Assembly (NCBI GenBank): GCA_907165275.2
Contig: OU015672.1
Location: 6,616,501 to 6,680,500, forward strand
Direction: 5' to 3'
DNA from: Zygaena filipendulae
Taxonomy: Eukaryota > Arthropoda > Insecta > Lepidoptera > Zygaenidae
Length of the DNA stretch: 64,000 nt
Position numbers and translations under genes: made by a program. Shown here in pieces: positions 60,442 to 64,000 of the stretch. Below the pieces are notes generated by a model. The model worked only from the letters and a program-made list of their open reading frames with translations, made no database searches and was not told where the DNA came from. Position 1 is the first letter of the stretch, and each line of letters begins with the position of its first letter.

Positions 60442-60592
60442 TAACACAATAAAGGATTCTATGTTCCTCGCTCCAGCATACTGAATAGTAAAATGTCCAG
60501 GGGCCGAATTTTTGAATCGTTCGAATCACTTTTCGCACACGGAATTGCAAGATTCACGTGTAAATGCTTAGAAAATGTATGAGCATGTGAAT

Positions 60593-60855
60593 GGGCATGT
60601 TGACGTTTTTTTACGTAGTCAAAAAATAACGGGGCTACATTGTGTTGAAATTTCGTGTGACATCACTAACCGGACAGTTTATATGGCGGCTTATAGCGGT
60701 TAGTGACGTCACCAGCCCCCACCCTAAACTTTAATGCACTTTATCTCTGTATATTTCCATTTAATTGAAAAAGCAAAAAATACGTGTCTATTGTTTTTTT
60801 TTATTTTCTAACTAACGGACTAATTAGAATTTTGATTTTCAAAAGTCAACATCCC
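60593..60855 (+). repeat. CRE-containing palindromic repeat, copy 1
   Basis: About 260 bp, ends GGGCATGTTGAC and inverse GGGATGTTGAC. Contains GTGACATCAC and GTGACGTCAC. Three relatives in the window: 56138-56340, 8548-8779 (inverted) and 42589-42713 (partial). Not recognised as a named family. Confidence 0.65.
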
Positions 60856-61210
60856 TATTCGCGATTCCGTGTGTGAATGTAATTCGAACGATTCCAAAAT
60901 ACGGCCGCAGACCAGACAGATGATTTATCTCGCACAGTTAAGAGTAATTTTATCACATGACATCATCATCGGCCCGCTGTCGCTTACTATTATAACGACC
61001 TTTCACACTAAAGTCAATTTTGTTCGGAATTCGAAATACTGCGCGCGCGCGGATGGAATCTTAATATTTCTAAGGAATTCGTGTTTTGTTCGAGGTTTTT
61101 TCTCTTTCCGTTTTAATTATGTTAGTGTTTTTCTTTTTTTTTTATGGAGTTAAAAAATAGAGTTGAGCAAGCGTCTCTAACTTCATATGGACCTTAATTA
61201 TATGGCACAG

Positions 61211-61405
61211 CCCTACTAATATTATAAATGCGAAAGTAACTCTGTCTGTTACGCTTTAACGCCTAGACGGCTCCACCGATCATCATGAAATTTTGCATAT
61301 TCGTTGTCAGGGGCACAGAAAAGGATATAGGGTACTTTTTGTCCTGGAATTCCCGCGGGATCTCCGAAATTAACGCGGGTAAAAAACCGCGGGGAACAGC
61401 TGTTT
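61211..61405 (+). mobile_element. Helitron-like element
   Basis: CCCTACTAATATTATAAATG to CGCGGGGAACAGCTG; the terminal CTAG is mutated. Confidence 0.72.
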
Positions 61406-61856
61406 ACTAATATTTGTTTACATCATGCGAATACTAAAATTTAAAATAAAAATAGTTTGAAAATGGATAAACATATTCTACGTTGACTTTAGCAGGTGCC
61501 TAGGTATATTGTAGGCAAAAAGCAGCTATAGTATATTGTAGGTACTACTACATAGCTCACACGTTCCACCAACGGAAAAAAAACGATGGCAAATGTAATT
61601 AAGAAAATCGTATTTGGTTCCCAGTTTGAACATAACTTAATACATGAACGTCGAACGTTAGTCTCGATATTTGATCCTTCGTGTTTTAATTAGCATCTGT
61701 GCTCGTTATTTTTTTGGATATATGTACTTTTAAATGACTCATATACGAGTGATTTCCTATTAGTTTATTGGGTCTTAAATTAGTAATTACCATTTTCGTG
61801 TAGTTCTTCCACCTCACTTTAGCTCAAGATCTGATGAAATGTTTCATGTATACGCG

Positions 61857-62030
61857 TAGCTGTTCCCTCGCTTTCACTAGCGTGAGTTTCGGAATTCCCG
61901 CAGGAACTCTCAATTTTCTTTAATACGAACCTTTTGACAGTTAACGAACACAACAAAAAAAAAGGTTAATTCGAACCGGTCGAGCCATTTTCGAGTTTTT
62001 GCGAACGGCAATTTATTTTCATATTTAACA
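61857..62030 (-). repeat. Helitron-like remnant, subfamily 2
   Basis: TAGCTGTTCCCTCGCTTTCA, GTGAGTTTCGGAATTCCCGC then AGGAACTC; 5' side truncated. Confidence 0.55.
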
Positions 62031-62185
62031 TTTTTTTTTTTATATTTCAATTTCGTGCTGCAATCCACTTATGACGCTAGATAGAGAAGATACCCGCCGG
62101 ATCATTGGTGTGGTTATAAAACTTCTTAAAATTTATAATGAACCTAACTACAGATGTTTTCATAATGAATAGACTTGTGTTTGCA

Positions 62186-62371
62186 TCCTACTAATATTAT
62201 AAACGCGAAAGTTTGTAAGTATGTATGGATGGATAGATAGATGGATGGATGAATGAATGGATGGTTTGTTACTCTTTCACGCAAAAACTACTGGATAGAT
62301 TTAAATGAAACTTTACAATAATATAGCTTATACATATAATTAACGCGGGTGAAACCGCGGGGCACAACTAG
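62186..62371 (+). mobile_element. Helitron-like element with GGAT repeats
   Basis: TCCTACTAATATTATAAACG to GGGGCACAACTAG; (GGAT/GAAT)n at 62225-62265. An internal deletion has removed the usual GGAATTCCCGCGGG block. Confidence 0.78.
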
Positions 62372-64000
62372 TAGGTATTTATAATGCCGTTAGTAAAACA
62401 TTTGTGTTTAATAAAAACAAAAAAAATTTGACTCGTTCTCCGAAATAAGTGATTTTTTCATTGAAATTAGAAATTCCAAGACACATTTTTCCCATTCAAA
62501 CATTGTTATTATACAAACACATACTGCTGAATCTCTGAGGCCCTACCATTAGATTTTATTAGGGAGATTTAAGAGCAATCAAGCCGTCATTCTTTCCATG
62601 CAACGCTCGTTCGTGATTATGGCGTTGCGTAGATGATTTTTTCCCTGAAAAGAATTGATTTTATCGATATCTTGTGCACTAGATCTAGGTATCTCCCCAA
62701 GTAAAATTTACACAAATTCTCTAATTGACTTTGTTTTCACAAACCTGCGAGGTTTTTTTTAAAGCACGTGTTTTTGGCAACACTATAATTTTAAACCTCT
62801 TCGCTCTAATTTTCGTTTTTCCGTTCAAAACACAATGTTCCGAATGTTAACCGGAGTGGTCTGACATTTGATCTTTTTTTGCAGTGTAATTTTTTTTGTA
62901 ATATTTCGTAGGATAAGCAACCAGTTATTAGACGGATTCATAGCACAATATTGTCCAAGTCGTATTAAGTATAATAATAATAATAATCCACATCACAACA
63001 CACAGATCTTGATCCCACAGTAAGCTATTATTAGCTTGTGTCGTGTAAACCAACGTGGTATATACTAAAATATTGCATGGTTCAATTGTGAAAAAAAAAA
63101 ACTAATACAAAAACAAACCGTATGTTGACGGGGTGGCTTAAGGTCTTCTAAGTTAGTGTTGTTTTTTCCCTAATAGTTCATGGTAGGGGCTTCACCACAT
63201 ACGAAGTTTACCTTCCATTTGTGTCCGTGTTAATTACGATGTTTAGTTAACTGTGGGTTCACGTGGGTTTTAACTTTTGTGGCAAGGCTTAATAACTTTG
63301 GTGTTTCTTTGAGACAGGTGGTGGTTTTGTTTAAAAGTGGATAGCTCACGAGCAGTATTCGCTAATTTCAAAAGTTTTTCGAAAATCCTGTCGTCCGACC
63401 ATTGCTAAACAAAAAATACATTTTTACATACAGCAGTAGTTCCCACAGAACGACCAAAAATCGTTTTACTAATCACTGGTGTATTCTTTATAAAGCTATT
63501 TGCTTGCAACCGTTTCCGCGACTCTCGTTTTTCTCACACTTACAAAAGTTTAATGATAACTTGTTAAGCTTGTTTTGTTAATTTTATATCAAATCTTGTC
63601 AGTTGTGTAACTATGTTGTCCCTTTACAGTAACATTTTCGTCTTTATTATTAGTGTCTCTATCTCTCTCTCTATCGAAATGATTTCCTTTGCTATTCAGT
63701 AATTCCCATCCGATAAATTACATACGTTTTTGTTTTTTGGTGGGACAGGCAAGCTGCGAACCTCCACTGGTTACGATCTTTATTCTTTACATACCTTCAT
63801 CGCCTCGTTCAAATTCAGAATGCATGCATACGTTCTTAAGTCTATAATTTTGGGGATATTTTCCAGCAGACCCTAGCTCCACGGTTTATCCTAAAACAAC
63901 CCATTTTTCACTGACCCAACCAAAGTTATTATTACGAAAAAAAAATTTTGTAAATTAATTAATAGGTACCTATATGAATTGTGAATGTACAATTTTTTGA
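62372..64000. other. shot intron 3, no feature recognised
   Basis: The expected next shot exon (starting PREKG) was looked for and not found up to the right edge. Confidence 0.5.

Overview
The window is nuclear DNA from an insect, almost certainly a moth or butterfly (Lepidoptera). It is AT-rich, its genes have split exons with GT-AG introns, and it is crowded with dispersed repeats typical of lepidopteran genomes: short Helitron-like elements (5' TC...CTAG 3', GC-rich hairpin before the 3' end), tRNA-derived SINEs, LINE 3' tails and many MITEs.

Two host genes can be supported. (1) On the minus strand at 14911-16824 lies a complete four-exon gene for a 20S proteasome alpha subunit of the alpha4 type (PSMA7 / Drosophila Prosalpha4), 246 codons plus stop. 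(2) On the plus strand from 44517 to beyond the right edge lies the 5' part of a spectraplakin gene (short stop, shot; MACF1/dystonin family). Three exons (44517-44694, 50794-50855, 59845-59934) join in frame to give an N-terminal leader and the start of the first calponin-homology (actin-binding) domain. A further unexplained GC-rich, phase-0 candidate exon at 58598-58696 lies between exons 2 and 3. No bacterial-type operon is present.

Layout: 1-14900 is intergenic and dense in transposons (Helitron-like copies, a six-copy tandem array with an exact 100-bp period, PIF/Harbinger-like, hAT-like and unclassified MITEs, a tandem MITE dimer). 14911-16824 is the proteasome gene, with repeat remnants in its introns. 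16825-36000 is intergenic and repeat-rich; its centrepiece is a full-length, apparently intact Tc1/mariner element (23462-25081) with an uninterrupted 336-aa transposase, 26-bp terminal inverted repeats and TA target duplications. About 36000-42180 is markedly poor in recognisable transposons and holds two small GC-richer islands; it may be upstream regulatory DNA of shot. 44517-64000 is the shot 5' region, with large introns full of Helitrons, MITEs, a SINE, a LINE remnant and a hammerhead-ribozyme-like motif.

The proteasome subunit would act in protein turnover and the spectraplakin in linking actin to microtubules; nothing suggests the two genes work together. Most of the novelty is in the candidate extra shot exon, the intact Tc1-like element with 35 residues between its second and third catalytic residues, and the nested or tandem mobile elements. 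All family assignments come from reading the sequence and from memory; no database search was run.
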